Source: Catellatospora sp. IY07-71 (GTDB lineage: Bacteria; Actinomycetota; Actinomycetes; Mycobacteriales; Micromonosporaceae). From it: a stretch of DNA of 64,000 nucleotides. How positions within the stretch are numbered: the first letter of the stretch is position 1; the number at the start of each line of letters is the position of its first letter. The notes under the pieces were generated by a model that was given only the letters and a program-made list of their open reading frames with translations, ran no database searches and was not told the origin of the DNA. This document shows, piece after piece, positions 33,851 through 41,711 of this stretch. Made by a program: the position numbers and the translations under genes. The stretch lies in contig NZ_AP023360.1 in assembly GCF_018326265.1 (NCBI RefSeq), positions 3,277,501 to 3,341,500 of the forward strand. The letters are read 5' to 3'.

Positions 33851-35242
33851 ATGAACCTTACAAGACGCGGTGCGCTGCTCAGCGCAGCTGCCGCTGCGGC
33901 GAGCACCACGCTGGCCGCGTGCGCCACCGGCGGTGGCGGCGACGACGAGGGCGCGGGCAAGGGCGACGTCAGCGCGGAGAACCCGCTGGGCGTGCCGGCC
34001 GACGCCGGCCTGGAAGTGGTGATCTTCAAGGGTGGGTACGGCGACCAGTACGCGATCGACGCCGGGACCCGGCTGAAGGAGAAGCACCCGAAGGTCGTCG
34101 TCGACCACAAGGGCATCCAGGGTGTCGGTGAGGTGCTGCAGCCGCGGTTCGTGGCCGACAGCCCGCCGGACGTGGTCGACAACAGCGGCGCGGGCCGCCT
34201 CGATCTGGCCACTCTCGTGTCGGCGGGCAAGCTGAAGGACCTGACCGAGCTGCTGGACGCCCCGGCCGTGGACGACCCGGGCAAGAAGGTGCGCGACACG
34301 CTCATGCCGGGCGTGATCGAGGACGGCACGTTCGACGGCAAGCCGCTGGTGCTCAACTACTCGTCGGTGCTGTGGGGCGTCTGGTACTCCAAGACGCTGT
34401 TCGCCAAGCACGGGTGGACCTTCCCGAAGACGTGGGAGGAGATGCTCACCCTCAACGACGAGATCAAGAAGGCCGGTCTGCACCCGTGGACCTGGCAGGG
34501 CAAGTACCCGGAGTACCTGAACGACCCGCTGCTGTCGATGGCCGCCAAGGCCGGCGGCGTCGAGGCGGTCAAGGCGATCGACAACCTGGAGGCCGGGGCG
34601 TGGCAGCAGCCCGCCGTGCTGGCCGCCGCGGAGGCGATCCACCAGCTGGCGGTACGCGGGCACATCATGCCCGGCTCGGAGGGCCTGTCCCACACCGAGG
34701 CGCAGAACGCGTGGTGCAAGGGCCAGGTGGCGTTCATCCCGTGCGGCTCCTGGCTGGAGGGCGAGCAGCAGCAGGTCACCCCGGCCGGGTTCGACATGGT
34801 CATGGCGACCGTGCCCGCGCTGACCGGCTCGGACAAGCTCCCGAACGGCGCCGTGATGGCGGCCAGCAGCGAGTCGTTCCTGGTGCCCGCCAAGGCCAAG
34901 AACCCGCAGGGCGGCCTGGAGTTCCTGCGCTACCTGTTCTCCAAGCAGGTCGCGCGCGGCTTCGCGGAGAGCGCCAAGGCGCTGCCGGTGGTCACCGGCG
35001 CGACCGACGGGCTCACCCTGACCAGCGGCCTGGGCTCGGTGGCCGAGGCGGTCAAGGCGGCCGGCCCGAACGTGTTCAGCTACAAGTTCCGCACCTGGTA
35101 CGCGCCGCTGTCGAAGGCGGTCGACGACGCGACGGGCGAGCTGGCCACCAAGCGCATCAACCCGCAGCAGTGGGCCGAGCGCGTGCAGAAGGCCGCCGAC
35201 GCGGTCGCCAAGGACAGCGCCATCGTCAAGCACAAGCGGTGA
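33851..35242 (+). CDS. ngcE: Sugar ABC transporter substrate-binding lipoprotein, NgcE-like
   Basis: 463 residues. Tat-type lipoprotein signal (RR at 5-6, lipobox LAAC with Cys24) followed by a cluster-B/family-1 solute-binding fold. VVVDHKGIQGVGEVLQPRFV, PDVVDNSGAGRLDLATLV, and the LHPWTWQGKYPEYLNDPLL tryptophan segment match the NgcE subgroup that binds GlcNAc and chitobiose in Streptomyces. Followed after six bases by the permease genes. No ATPase is encoded nearby, as for NgcEFG, which relies on the shared MsiK ATPase. Ligand is inferred from subgroup and context. Confidence 0.85.
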   Translation: MNLTRRGALLSAAAAAASTTLAACATGGGGDDEGAGKGDVSAENPLGVPADAGLEVVIFKGGYGDQYAIDAGTRLKEKHPKVVVDHKGIQGVGEVLQPRFVADSPPDVVDNSGAGRLDLATLVSAGKLKDLTELLDAPAVDDPGKKVRDTLMPGVIEDGTFDGKPLVLNYSSVLWGVWYSKTLFAKHGWTFPKTWEEMLTLNDEIKKAGLHPWTWQGKYPEYLNDPLLSMAAKAGGVEAVKAIDNLEAGAWQQPAVLAAAEAIHQLAVRGHIMPGSEGLSHTEAQNAWCKGQVAFIPCGSWLEGEQQQVTPAGFDMVMATVPALTGSDKLPNGAVMAASSESFLVPAKAKNPQGGLEFLRYLFSKQVARGFAESAKALPVVTGATDGLTLTSGLGSVAEAVKAAGPNVFSYKFRTWYAPLSKAVDDATGELATKRINPQQWAERVQKAADAVAKDSAIVKHKR

Positions 35243-35248
35243 GGGGCC

Positions 35249-36124
35249 ATGCGGCACGGCAAGTACCGGTTCCTGGTGGGGGCGCTGATCGTGCCCCTGG
35301 CGCTGTACGGCGTGTTCGTCCTGTCGCCGTACCTGCAGGCGTTCCAGCTCGCGTTCACGAACTGGAACGGTGTGGACAGCGCCCCGGAGTTCACCGGGCT
35401 GGACAACTTCAGCAGGCTGTGGAGTGACCCGCTGTTCCTGGCCGGGCTGCGCCACAACGGGCTGATGCTGCTTGTCGTGCCGCTGGCCGTCATCGCGATC
35501 GCGCTGGCCCTGGCCGCCGCGACCAAGGGCACCAAGGTCTACCGGGTGGTGTACTTCTTCCCGCAGCTGCTCAGCGTCGCGATCATCGCGGTGCTCTGGC
35601 AGTTCGTGTACACCCCCAACAGCGGCCTGCTCAACGGGGCGCTGTCGGCGGTGGGCCTGGACTCTTGGCGGCGCTCCTGGCTGGCCGAGCCGGACCTGGC
35701 GCTGTGGTGCGTGATGATCGTGCTGATCTGGTCGTCGGTCGGCTTCTACGTGGTGCTGTTCTCGGCCGCGATGGAGTCGGTGCCGGAGGACATCGTCGAG
35801 GCCGCGGCCATCGACGGGGCCGGGCCGGTGACCGTGTTCCGGCGGATCACGCTCCCGCTGATCTGGGAGAGCGTGCAGGTGGGCTGGATCTACCTGGGCA
35901 TCGCGGCGCTGGACGGGTTCGCCCTGGTCCAAATCATGACGGTCGGGCCGGGCGGGCCGGACAACAGCACCGAGGTGATGGGGCTCGGCCTGTACCGGAC
36001 CGCGTTCGCCTTCGGCAAGTTCGGCTACGCCTCGGCCATGGGGGTGGCGATCTTCTTCCTCACCCTGTCCATCGCGGTGCTGCTGCTGCGCGTGACGAAG
36101 CGGGAGCGGGTGGAGCTGGCATGA
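35249..36124 (+). CDS. ngcF: Sugar ABC transporter permease, NgcF-like
   Basis: 291 residues, six membrane helices of the MalF type. The ABC-interacting EAA loop reads EDIVEAAAIDGAGPVTVFRRITLP (about 180-203), intact. Lies six bases after the binding-protein stop; its last codons overlap the next permease (ATGA). Forms the membrane channel with the following gene product. Confidence 0.9.
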   Translation: MRHGKYRFLVGALIVPLALYGVFVLSPYLQAFQLAFTNWNGVDSAPEFTGLDNFSRLWSDPLFLAGLRHNGLMLLVVPLAVIAIALALAAATKGTKVYRVVYFFPQLLSVAIIAVLWQFVYTPNSGLLNGALSAVGLDSWRRSWLAEPDLALWCVMIVLIWSSVGFYVVLFSAAMESVPEDIVEAAAIDGAGPVTVFRRITLPLIWESVQVGWIYLGIAALDGFALVQIMTVGPGGPDNSTEVMGLGLYRTAFAFGKFGYASAMGVAIFFLTLSIAVLLLRVTKRERVELA

Positions 36125-36930
36125 GGATCAAGCACGCCGTGCTGACGCTGTGGGCCGCGCTGGTCTCGCTGCCGCTGCTGTGGGCCTTCATGTCGTCGTT
36201 CAAGACCGACGCGGAGATCTTCGACAGCCCGTGGACGCCGCCGGCCGAGCTGCGGTTCGACAACTGGTCCCGCGCCTGGGACCAGGCCTCGATCGGGCAG
36301 TACCTGTTCAACACGCTGATCGTGGTGGGCGGCGCGCTGGCGCTGACCATGCTGCTCGGCGCGCTGACGGCGTACTGCCTGGCCCGGTACGAGTTCCCGG
36401 GCAACCGGTTCATCTACTACCTGCTGGTCGCGGGGATGCTGTTCCCGGTGTTCCTCGCGCTGGTGCCGCTGTTCTTCGTGGTCGACAACCTCGGCATGCT
36501 CGGCACGTACCACGGGCTGATCCTCGTGTACGCCGCGTACGCCCTGCCGTTCACCGTGTTCTTCCTGCACGGGTTCTTCCGCTCGCTGCCGGGCGCGGTC
36601 GCCGAGGCCGCGTTCATCGACGGGGCCTCGCACGCCGGGGTGTTCTTCCGGGTCATGCTGCCGATGGCCCGGCCGGGCATGGTCAGCGTGGGCATCTTCA
36701 ACTTCCTCGGCCTGTGGAACCAGTACCTGCTGCCGAAGGTGCTCAACCCCGACCCGGACCACTACGTGCTCGCCCAGGGCCTCGCCGAGCTGGCGGTGAG
36801 CCAGGGCTACCGCAGCGACTGGAGCGGCCTGTTCGCCGGGCTGGTCATCGCGATCCTGCCGGTCCTGCTCGCGTACGTCTTCTTCCAGCGGCAGATCCGC
36901 GCCGGGCTGACGTCCGGCGCCCTCAAGTAA
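36121..36930 (+). CDS. ngcG: Sugar ABC transporter permease, NgcG-like
   Basis: 269 residues, MalG type with six membrane helices. EAA loop: PGAVAEAAFIDGASHAGVFFRVMLP (around 158-182). The C-terminal portion with NYLLPKVLN-like FNFLGLWNQYLLPKVLNPDPDHYVL is typical of the subgroup. The start codon overlaps the preceding stop by four bases, so both permeases are made in equal amount. Followed by a 198-bp gap with two hairpins before the GH16 gene. Confidence 0.9.
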   Translation: MRIKHAVLTLWAALVSLPLLWAFMSSFKTDAEIFDSPWTPPAELRFDNWSRAWDQASIGQYLFNTLIVVGGALALTMLLGALTAYCLARYEFPGNRFIYYLLVAGMLFPVFLALVPLFFVVDNLGMLGTYHGLILVYAAYALPFTVFFLHGFFRSLPGAVAEAAFIDGASHAGVFFRVMLPMARPGMVSVGIFNFLGLWNQYLLPKVLNPDPDHYVLAQGLAELAVSQGYRSDWSGLFAGLVIAILPVLLAYVFFQRQIRAGLTSGALK

Positions 36931-37050
36931 CACCCACAGACCGCACGGGCGGGCGCAGACGCCGAACTCGGGGAGAACGTGCTTCTCGGCGTGCTCGACC
37001 GTGCCCGCAAGAAGGCACCTCCCGCACAACGGACCCACGGGGCACCAAGG

Positions 37051-37087
37051 CCCCGGGCGCGCCGCCTCTCACGCGGCGCGCCCGGGG
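37051..37087 (+). terminator. Very stable 15-bp intercistronic hairpin
   Basis: CCCCGGGCGCGCCGC (37051-37065) pairs perfectly with GCGGCGCGCCCGGGG (37073-37087) across a 7-base loop, with an outer GGCAC/GTGCC extension. It lies 41 bp before the GH16 start, inside the operon, and could attenuate read-through or protect the upstream mRNA. A second smaller hairpin, ACGCCGA/TCGGCGT, lies at 36959-36992. Confidence 0.6.
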
Positions 37088-37128
37088 GTGCCACCCACCG
37101 TAGTCCGCCACCCCGAAAGGAGAAACAA

Positions 37129-38355
37129 GTGTCCCTCCGACGTCCCATCGTCGCCGCGCTCGGCGCCACCGCACTGGCGCTCACCGCCGGCACGCTGGTC
37201 GCGCTGACCGCGGGCACCACCGCGTCCGCCGCGGCGGCCACCTGCAACGCCCTGTTCGACGACTTCAGCTACAGCGGGCCGAGCGATCCGCTGATCCAGC
37301 AGCGTGGCTGGACGGTGCGCACCTACTCCGGCGGCCCCGGCATCCCGGGCGCCTCCTGGCCGACCTCCAACGTCTCGTTCCCGACCGTGGACGGCGCCAA
37401 GTCCCTGCAGCTGCAGGCGTCCACCGACGGCACGGCCGGCGGCACCAGCCAGGCGGAGCTGTACCACCAGCAGAAGTTCTTCGAGGGCACCTACGCCTCG
37501 CGGGTCAAGTTCACCGACGCGCCGGTCTCCGGCAACGACGGCGACCACCTGGTGGAGACGTTCTTCACCATCACCCCGCTGGCCGCCCCGATGGACCCGA
37601 ACTACGGCGAGATCGACTTCGAGTACCTGCCCAACGGCGGGTGGGGCGAGCCGTCGAACATCATGTACGAGACCACGTGGGAGACCTACCGCCCCGACCC
37701 CTGGGAGGCCGTCAACGCCCACGGCGAGCAGCGGCAGTCGTTCGCGGGCTGGCACGACCTCGTGTTCACGGTCTCGGCCGGGCACGTGAAGTACTACATC
37801 GACGGGAACCTGGTCGCCGACCACAGCGGCATCTACTACCCCGAGACGAACATGTCGATCAACTTCAACCTGTGGTTCATCGACGCGGCCGCGCACACCG
37901 GCGGCATGTCGACCTACCGCCAGCAGGTCGACTACGTGCTCTACTCGCAGAACGAGGTGCTCACCCCGGCGCAGGTCAACACCCGCGTCGGCTCGTACCG
38001 GGCGCAGAACGTGGCGCACACCGACACCGTCGGCACCGGCGGCGGCACCTGCCCCACCGCCTCGCCGTCGACCGGCCCGAGCACCCCGCCGTCGTCGTCG
38101 CCCTCGGCCCCGCCGAGCAGCTCGCCGTCGCCCTCGGCCCCGCCGACCGGCGGCACCGGCTGCGCCAGCGCGCCGACCTGGACCATCAGCGGCATCTACA
38201 CCGGCGGCCAGCAGGTCAAGTGGGAGCGCAGCGCCAACGGCAACCCCAGCGGCCCGAAGTCCGGCGACGGCGTGCACCTGTGGCGCGCCAAGTGGTGGAC
38301 GCAGGGCAGCGAGCCCGGCTGGACCGTGCAGTGGGAGGACCTGGGCCGCTGCTGA
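37129..38355 (+). CDS. Secreted GH16 glycosidase with C-terminal CBM5/12
   Basis: 408 residues. Signal peptide (about 1-36), GH16 concanavalin-like domain (about 37-280) with the catalytic EIDFE motif intact (Glu161, Asp163, Glu165), a Ser/Pro linker (about 305-340), and a C-terminal CBM5/12 (about 345-408; IYTGGQQVKW, HLWRAKWWTQGSEPG, WEDLGRC). CBM5/12 usually binds chitin, while GH16 cleaves beta-1,3/1,4-glucans or galactans. That pairing, plus an NgcEFG-type importer, points to an amino-sugar-containing glycan. GTG start with AAAGGAG. Its placement last but one in the operon makes it the extracellular supply enzyme. Confidence 0.88.
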   Translation: MSLRRPIVAALGATALALTAGTLVALTAGTTASAAAATCNALFDDFSYSGPSDPLIQQRGWTVRTYSGGPGIPGASWPTSNVSFPTVDGAKSLQLQASTDGTAGGTSQAELYHQQKFFEGTYASRVKFTDAPVSGNDGDHLVETFFTITPLAAPMDPNYGEIDFEYLPNGGWGEPSNIMYETTWETYRPDPWEAVNAHGEQRQSFAGWHDLVFTVSAGHVKYYIDGNLVADHSGIYYPETNMSINFNLWFIDAAAHTGGMSTYRQQVDYVLYSQNEVLTPAQVNTRVGSYRAQNVAHTDTVGTGGGTCPTASPSTGPSTPPSSSPSAPPSSSPSPSAPPTGGTGCASAPTWTISGIYTGGQQVKWERSANGNPSGPKSGDGVHLWRAKWWTQGSEPGWTVQWEDLGRC

Positions 38356-38397
38356 GGCAGTCGACCCGGTCCCGATGAAGTGAAAGGATCAGCGCCC

Positions 38398-39318
38398 GTG
38401 ACCCTCGTCCTCGGCCTCGACGTCGGCGGCACGTCGTCACGGGCGCTGATCACCACGCTCGACGGCGCCCGCGCCGGCTTCGGCCGCGCGGGCGCCGGCA
38501 ACCCGGTCTCGGTGCCGCTGCCCGAGGCCGTGGCCGCGGTGTCCGCCGCCGTGCGCACCGCGCTGACCGGCCTCGACCCGGTCGAGGTGCGCTGTGCGGT
38601 GATGGGCATCGCGGGGACAGGCCGGTTCACCGACCCCGCCGTTGCGTCCGCCTATGAGACCGCCTTTGCGGAGCTGGGGCTTCTGGTGCCGGTGCGGCCG
38701 GTCGGTGATGTCGAGGTGGCGTACGCCGCGGGCACGCCCGAGCCGCGCGGCACGGTGCTGATCTCCGGCACGGGGGCGATCGCGGCGCGCATCGAGCACG
38801 GGGTGATGACCGCGAGCGCGGACGGCATCGGCTGGCTGCTCGGCGACCTGGGCTCAGGGTTCTGGCTGGGCCGCGAGGCGGCCGCGCTGACCGCCCGCGA
38901 GCTGTACTCCCGCGTCCCCGAGGGGCACCTGACCCGCGCCGTCGCGACGGCCGTGCTCGGCGTGCTGCCTGCCGCCGCGTCCCGGCAGGCCGCCGACGAC
39001 CTGATCGGCGCGCTGCACGACCAGGAGCCCCGCCACCTGTCCCGGCTCGCGCCCCTGGTCACCGAGGCTGCCGAGGCCGGCGACCCGCAGGCCGTCGCGC
39101 TCGTCGAACGCTGTGCCACGCACCTGGTGGACACCGTCGTGGAGGTGCACGCGGACGGCCCGGTGGTGCTGGCGGGCAGCGTGCTGGGCGGCTCCCGCCC
39201 GGTGCGCGACGCGGTGATCCGCCTGCTGGCCCACCACCTGCCCGGCACCGCCACCGTCACCGCGGGCCCGGGCGAGGTGGGCGCCGCCCGTATCGCGGCG
39301 GCGCGCTCTGGCGCCTGA
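38398..39318 (+). CDS. BadF/BadG-type sugar kinase (GlcNAc-kinase-like)
   Basis: 306 residues of the ASKHA kinase fold: phosphate-1 LGLDVGGTSSRALI at the N-terminus, adenosine/phosphate-2 loops VLISGTGAIAARI, and GWLLGDLGSGFWLGREAAALTAREL, the signature of N-acetylglucosamine-kinase-like BadF/BadG ATPases. It would phosphorylate the imported amino sugar. GTG 38398 has AAGGA nine bases upstream and is preferred to the in-frame GTG at 38380. Last gene of the operon; a dispersed repeat follows. Confidence 0.85.
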   Translation: MTLVLGLDVGGTSSRALITTLDGARAGFGRAGAGNPVSVPLPEAVAAVSAAVRTALTGLDPVEVRCAVMGIAGTGRFTDPAVASAYETAFAELGLLVPVRPVGDVEVAYAAGTPEPRGTVLISGTGAIAARIEHGVMTASADGIGWLLGDLGSGFWLGREAAALTARELYSRVPEGHLTRAVATAVLGVLPAAASRQAADDLIGALHDQEPRHLSRLAPLVTEAAEAGDPQAVALVERCATHLVDTVVEVHADGPVVLAGSVLGGSRPVRDAVIRLLAHHLPGTATVTAGPGEVGAARIAAARSGA

Positions 39319-39347
39319 CGCCGTCAGATCGCCCCTTGCCCGACGCC

Positions 39348-39452
39348 AAGATCGTCCGACTCGCCTGGCAGCCAAGATCGTCAAACTTGCCTGGCAAGTG
39401 GGCGAAAGCGCGCTCAAGATACGCCCAGGTGCCAGGCAAGTCGGACGATCTT
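39348..39452. repeat. Dispersed repeat family 3, copy 2 with partial tandem arm (downstream of the sugar operon)
   Basis: A complete unit at 39374-39452 (AAGATCGTCAAACTTGCCTGG ... GCTCAAGATACGCCCAGG ... CAGGCAAGTCGGACGATCTT) is preceded by a truncated left arm at 39348-39370. It has the same orientation as the copy at 31906. Confidence 0.8.
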
Positions 39453-39487
39453 GGGCGGGCGGGCCGGCGCGGTGGCGACGTGTGGGC

Positions 39488-39874
39488 TCACTCGCCGGCG
39501 TACGTGCCGAAGCTCCAGCAGACGCCCTGGGGGTCGCGGACGCTGAAGCCGCGCGAGCCGTAGTCCGTGTCGCGCAGCTCGCGGACCACCGTCGCCCCGG
39601 CCGCGACGGCGCGGTCGAACAGGGCGTCGGGCTCGTCGGTGACGACGTAGACCAGGCCCTGCCCGGCCGGGATGTCGTGCACGTTCTCCGGCCGGGGGCT
39701 GCCCAGCATGACGCCGCCGCCCAGCGGCCAGCGCACCTCGGCGTGCAGCACGGTGTCGCCGCTGCCGTAGACGGCGGTGGCGGTGAACCCGAACGCCTCC
39801 TCCAGGAACGAGATGGCGGCGCGGGCGTCGGCGTAGGTCAGGCAGGGCCAGACCATGGTTTCGCGATCGGTCAT
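39488..39874 (-). CDS. Glyoxalase/VOC-family protein
   Basis: 128 residues with a paired VOC fold: PCLTYADARAAISFLEEAFGF, LHAEVRWPLGGGVMLG, and the C-terminal RDTDYGSRGFSVRDPQGVCWSFGTY. Metal-ligand positions are partly recognisable (His in VLHAEV, Glu near the end). Could be a resistance or dioxygenase-like enzyme; substrate unknown. Its ATG overlaps the stop of the AraC gene upstream by four bases, so both are made from one message. Confidence 0.85.
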   Translation of the reverse strand: MTDRETMVWPCLTYADARAAISFLEEAFGFTATAVYGSGDTVLHAEVRWPLGGGVMLGSPRPENVHDIPAGQGLVYVVTDEPDALFDRAVAAGATVVRELRDTDYGSRGFSVRDPQGVCWSFGTYAGE

Positions 39875-40689
39875 GGCTCCAGGGTCCCGGCACTGGTGCC
39901 GTCCTGGCTTGTACTTATGGGAAGGTCCTCGGCAGCCAGCCAGCGCGACGGCGCCACCCCGGCGAACTCGCGCCACTCGCGGGCCAGATGCGCCTGGTCG
40001 TAGTAGCCGCACGCGGCGGCGACCTCGGCCAGCGCGGGCCGGTCGGCCCGCTGCACGAGCCGCCGCGAGCGGCCGAAACGCGCCAGGCGCAGCGCGTCCT
40101 TGGGGCCGACGCCGTACTCGGCGGTGAAGCGGGAGCACAGGGTGCGGCGGCTCCAGCCGGTCTCCGCGGCCAGCTCGCCGACGCGCAGTTCGCCGCCGGA
40201 GCGTTGCACCCGCTGCCAGGCGTACGCCAGCTCGGGCGCGGTCTCGGCCGGGCGCAGACGGGCGGTGAGCGCGGCGTCGAGCAGCGCGAACCGCTCGGGC
40301 CAGGACGCGGCGCGCAGCCGGTCGGTCAGGGGCTCGAGGTCCACCGGCAGCACGGCGGCGGCCAGGGCCGCGGCGGGCAGGCCGAACAGGGCGCGGGCGC
40401 CCGCCGGGGTGAGGTCCAGCTGCACGCCGTACTGGGTGCCGTCGTGGTGGATGAAGGCCGGTGCCAGGGTCAGGCCGCCGGCCAGGGCGGCGTACCCGGT
40501 GGGCGGCTCGCCGGGGTGCAGCGACACGAGCGTGGGCTCGTCGAAGCTGAGCACGACGGTCAGCGCGGAGGAGGGCAGGCCCAGGTGCACGCCCGAGGCG
40601 AAGCCGCGGTAGTGATAGCCGGTGTACCGGTGCACGTACGACCGCAGCGCCGACGCGGGCCGCGCCGCGACGTGTTCGGCGACCCTCAT
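39871..40689 (-). CDS. AraC-family transcriptional regulator
   Basis: 272 residues: an N-terminal sensor region (about 1-150, with SYVHRYTGYHYRGFASGVHLGLP) of the DUF6597/cupin-like type seen in AraC proteins, and a C-terminal double HTH (LRVGELAAETGWSRRTLCSRF and LAEVAAACGYYDQAHLAREW). Likely activates its own operon with the VOC gene. The start is uncertain: ATG 40689 is used, an in-frame GTG at 40707 is possible; neither has a good Shine-Dalgarno. Confidence 0.85.
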   Translation of the reverse strand: MRVAEHVAARPASALRSYVHRYTGYHYRGFASGVHLGLPSSALTVVLSFDEPTLVSLHPGEPPTGYAALAGGLTLAPAFIHHDGTQYGVQLDLTPAGARALFGLPAAALAAAVLPVDLEPLTDRLRAASWPERFALLDAALTARLRPAETAPELAYAWQRVQRSGGELRVGELAAETGWSRRTLCSRFTAEYGVGPKDALRLARFGRSRRLVQRADRPALAEVAAACGYYDQAHLAREWREFAGVAPSRWLAAEDLPISTSQDGTSAGTLEP

Positions 40690-40759
40690 ACCGATCCATG
40701 CTGCCACGCCCGGTGGGTCGGCCGAGGGCTCGCTTGCGTTGATCGTTCATATTGGCGCC

Positions 40760-41206
40760 ATGACCTTCGTGCCCCCGCCGCCGCCGGCGAAGAAGAGCAA
40801 CACCAAGCGCATCCTGATCATCGTCGCCGTCGTCCTGGTGCTGTGCTGCGGTGGCGGCATCACCGGCGCGGTGCTGCTGTTCCGCGGTGTCCAGGAGGCG
40901 ACCGGCCCGGCCCGCGACGCCGCGGTCGCCTACGTCGAGGACATCATGGCCGGGGACTACCACGGCGCGTACGGGCGGCTGTGCGACAAGGTCCAGGCGA
41001 GCACCTCCGAGGCCGACTACACCCGGATCCAGACGGCACAGCTGAAGATCAGCAAGTACGAGGTGACCGGCACGAGCATCAAGACGATGAACACCACCAC
41101 GACCGCGGTCATCACCATGCGCCTCACCCAGGCCGAGACGGGAGCGGTGACGACGCAGGGCTTCCCGCTGCTCAAGGAGGACGGCGAGTGGCGGATGTGC
41201 GGCTGA
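40760..41206 (+). CDS. Membrane-anchored DUF4878-like secreted protein
   Basis: 148 residues: proline-rich cytoplasmic start (FVPPPPPAKK), one membrane helix (ILIIVAVVLVLCCGGGITGAVLLF), then a domain of about 100 residues (ARDAAVAYVEDIMAGDYHGAYGRLCDKVQ) that looks like the cystatin-like DUF4878/SnoaL-type fold common in actinomycete lipoproteins. Function unknown. CATATT ends six bases before the ATG, suggesting a leaderless message. Confidence 0.75.
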   Translation: MTFVPPPPPAKKSNTKRILIIVAVVLVLCCGGGITGAVLLFRGVQEATGPARDAAVAYVEDIMAGDYHGAYGRLCDKVQASTSEADYTRIQTAQLKISKYEVTGTSIKTMNTTTTAVITMRLTQAETGAVTTQGFPLLKEDGEWRMCG

Positions 41207-41339
41207 CGCCTCCCGCACCGGGCCGCTCCGGGAGCGTCTCCCGCCCGTCCGGCCTGCGCGGACGCGATCAGCGAGGTTGATCGCTTCCGCGGCGGCCCTA
41301 CCTTCGCCGGATCAGTGAACGCGAGGGCCGGGAGACGTC

Positions 41340-41627
41340 ATGTGGAGATTGTCGTACGCCGTGGGAGTGCTGCTCGCCGGGTTGGGCCTGTTTCTGGCGG
41401 CGGGCAGCGTGTACGGCTACACACAGCTCGCCGACCGGCTGCCCCGGGCCGAGCAGCGGCTGGCGGAGGCGTCAGGTGAGCAGGAGCTGCGCTGGCGCCA
41501 GGTGGACGTGGCCGACATCGAAGACGACATGAGCACCAACATCGTGACGGCGCTCGCGGGCACGGCGCTCGCCGCCGGTGGCGCGGGGCTGATCGTGACC
41601 ACCAGGCGCCGCCGTCGCGCGCGTTGA
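41340..41627 (+). CDS. Small two-helix membrane protein
   Basis: 95 residues with two membrane helices (LSYAVGVLLAGLGLFLAAGSVYGY and IVTALAGTALAAGGAGLIVTT) joined by an acidic loop, and a very basic C-terminal tail (RRRRRAR) that is probably cytoplasmic. No family recognised. GGGAG precedes the ATG. A strong terminator follows. Confidence 0.6.
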   Translation: MWRLSYAVGVLLAGLGLFLAAGSVYGYTQLADRLPRAEQRLAEASGEQELRWRQVDVADIEDDMSTNIVTALAGTALAAGGAGLIVTTRRRRRAR

Positions 41628-41649
41628 GCGTGTACCGCGCCGAAACGAG

Positions 41650-41691
41650 GAAGCTCCCGCCACGCTGTGTCGACAGCGCGGCGGGAGCTTC
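41650..41691. terminator. Bidirectional terminator, 12-bp stem
   Basis: GAAGCTCCCGCC (41650-41661) pairs perfectly with GGCGGGAGCTTC (41680-41691). It lies between the convergent small membrane protein and tex genes and would work on both strands. Confidence 0.85.
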
Positions 41692-41711
41692 GATCATGCC
41701 AGTGGGGAGCC

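Noticed and set aside
32948-35932. Nearly 1,000-codon minus-strand frame
   Set aside because: Antisense to the SIS, NgcE-like and NgcF-like genes, which have clear domains and ribosome-binding sites; product has no domain.
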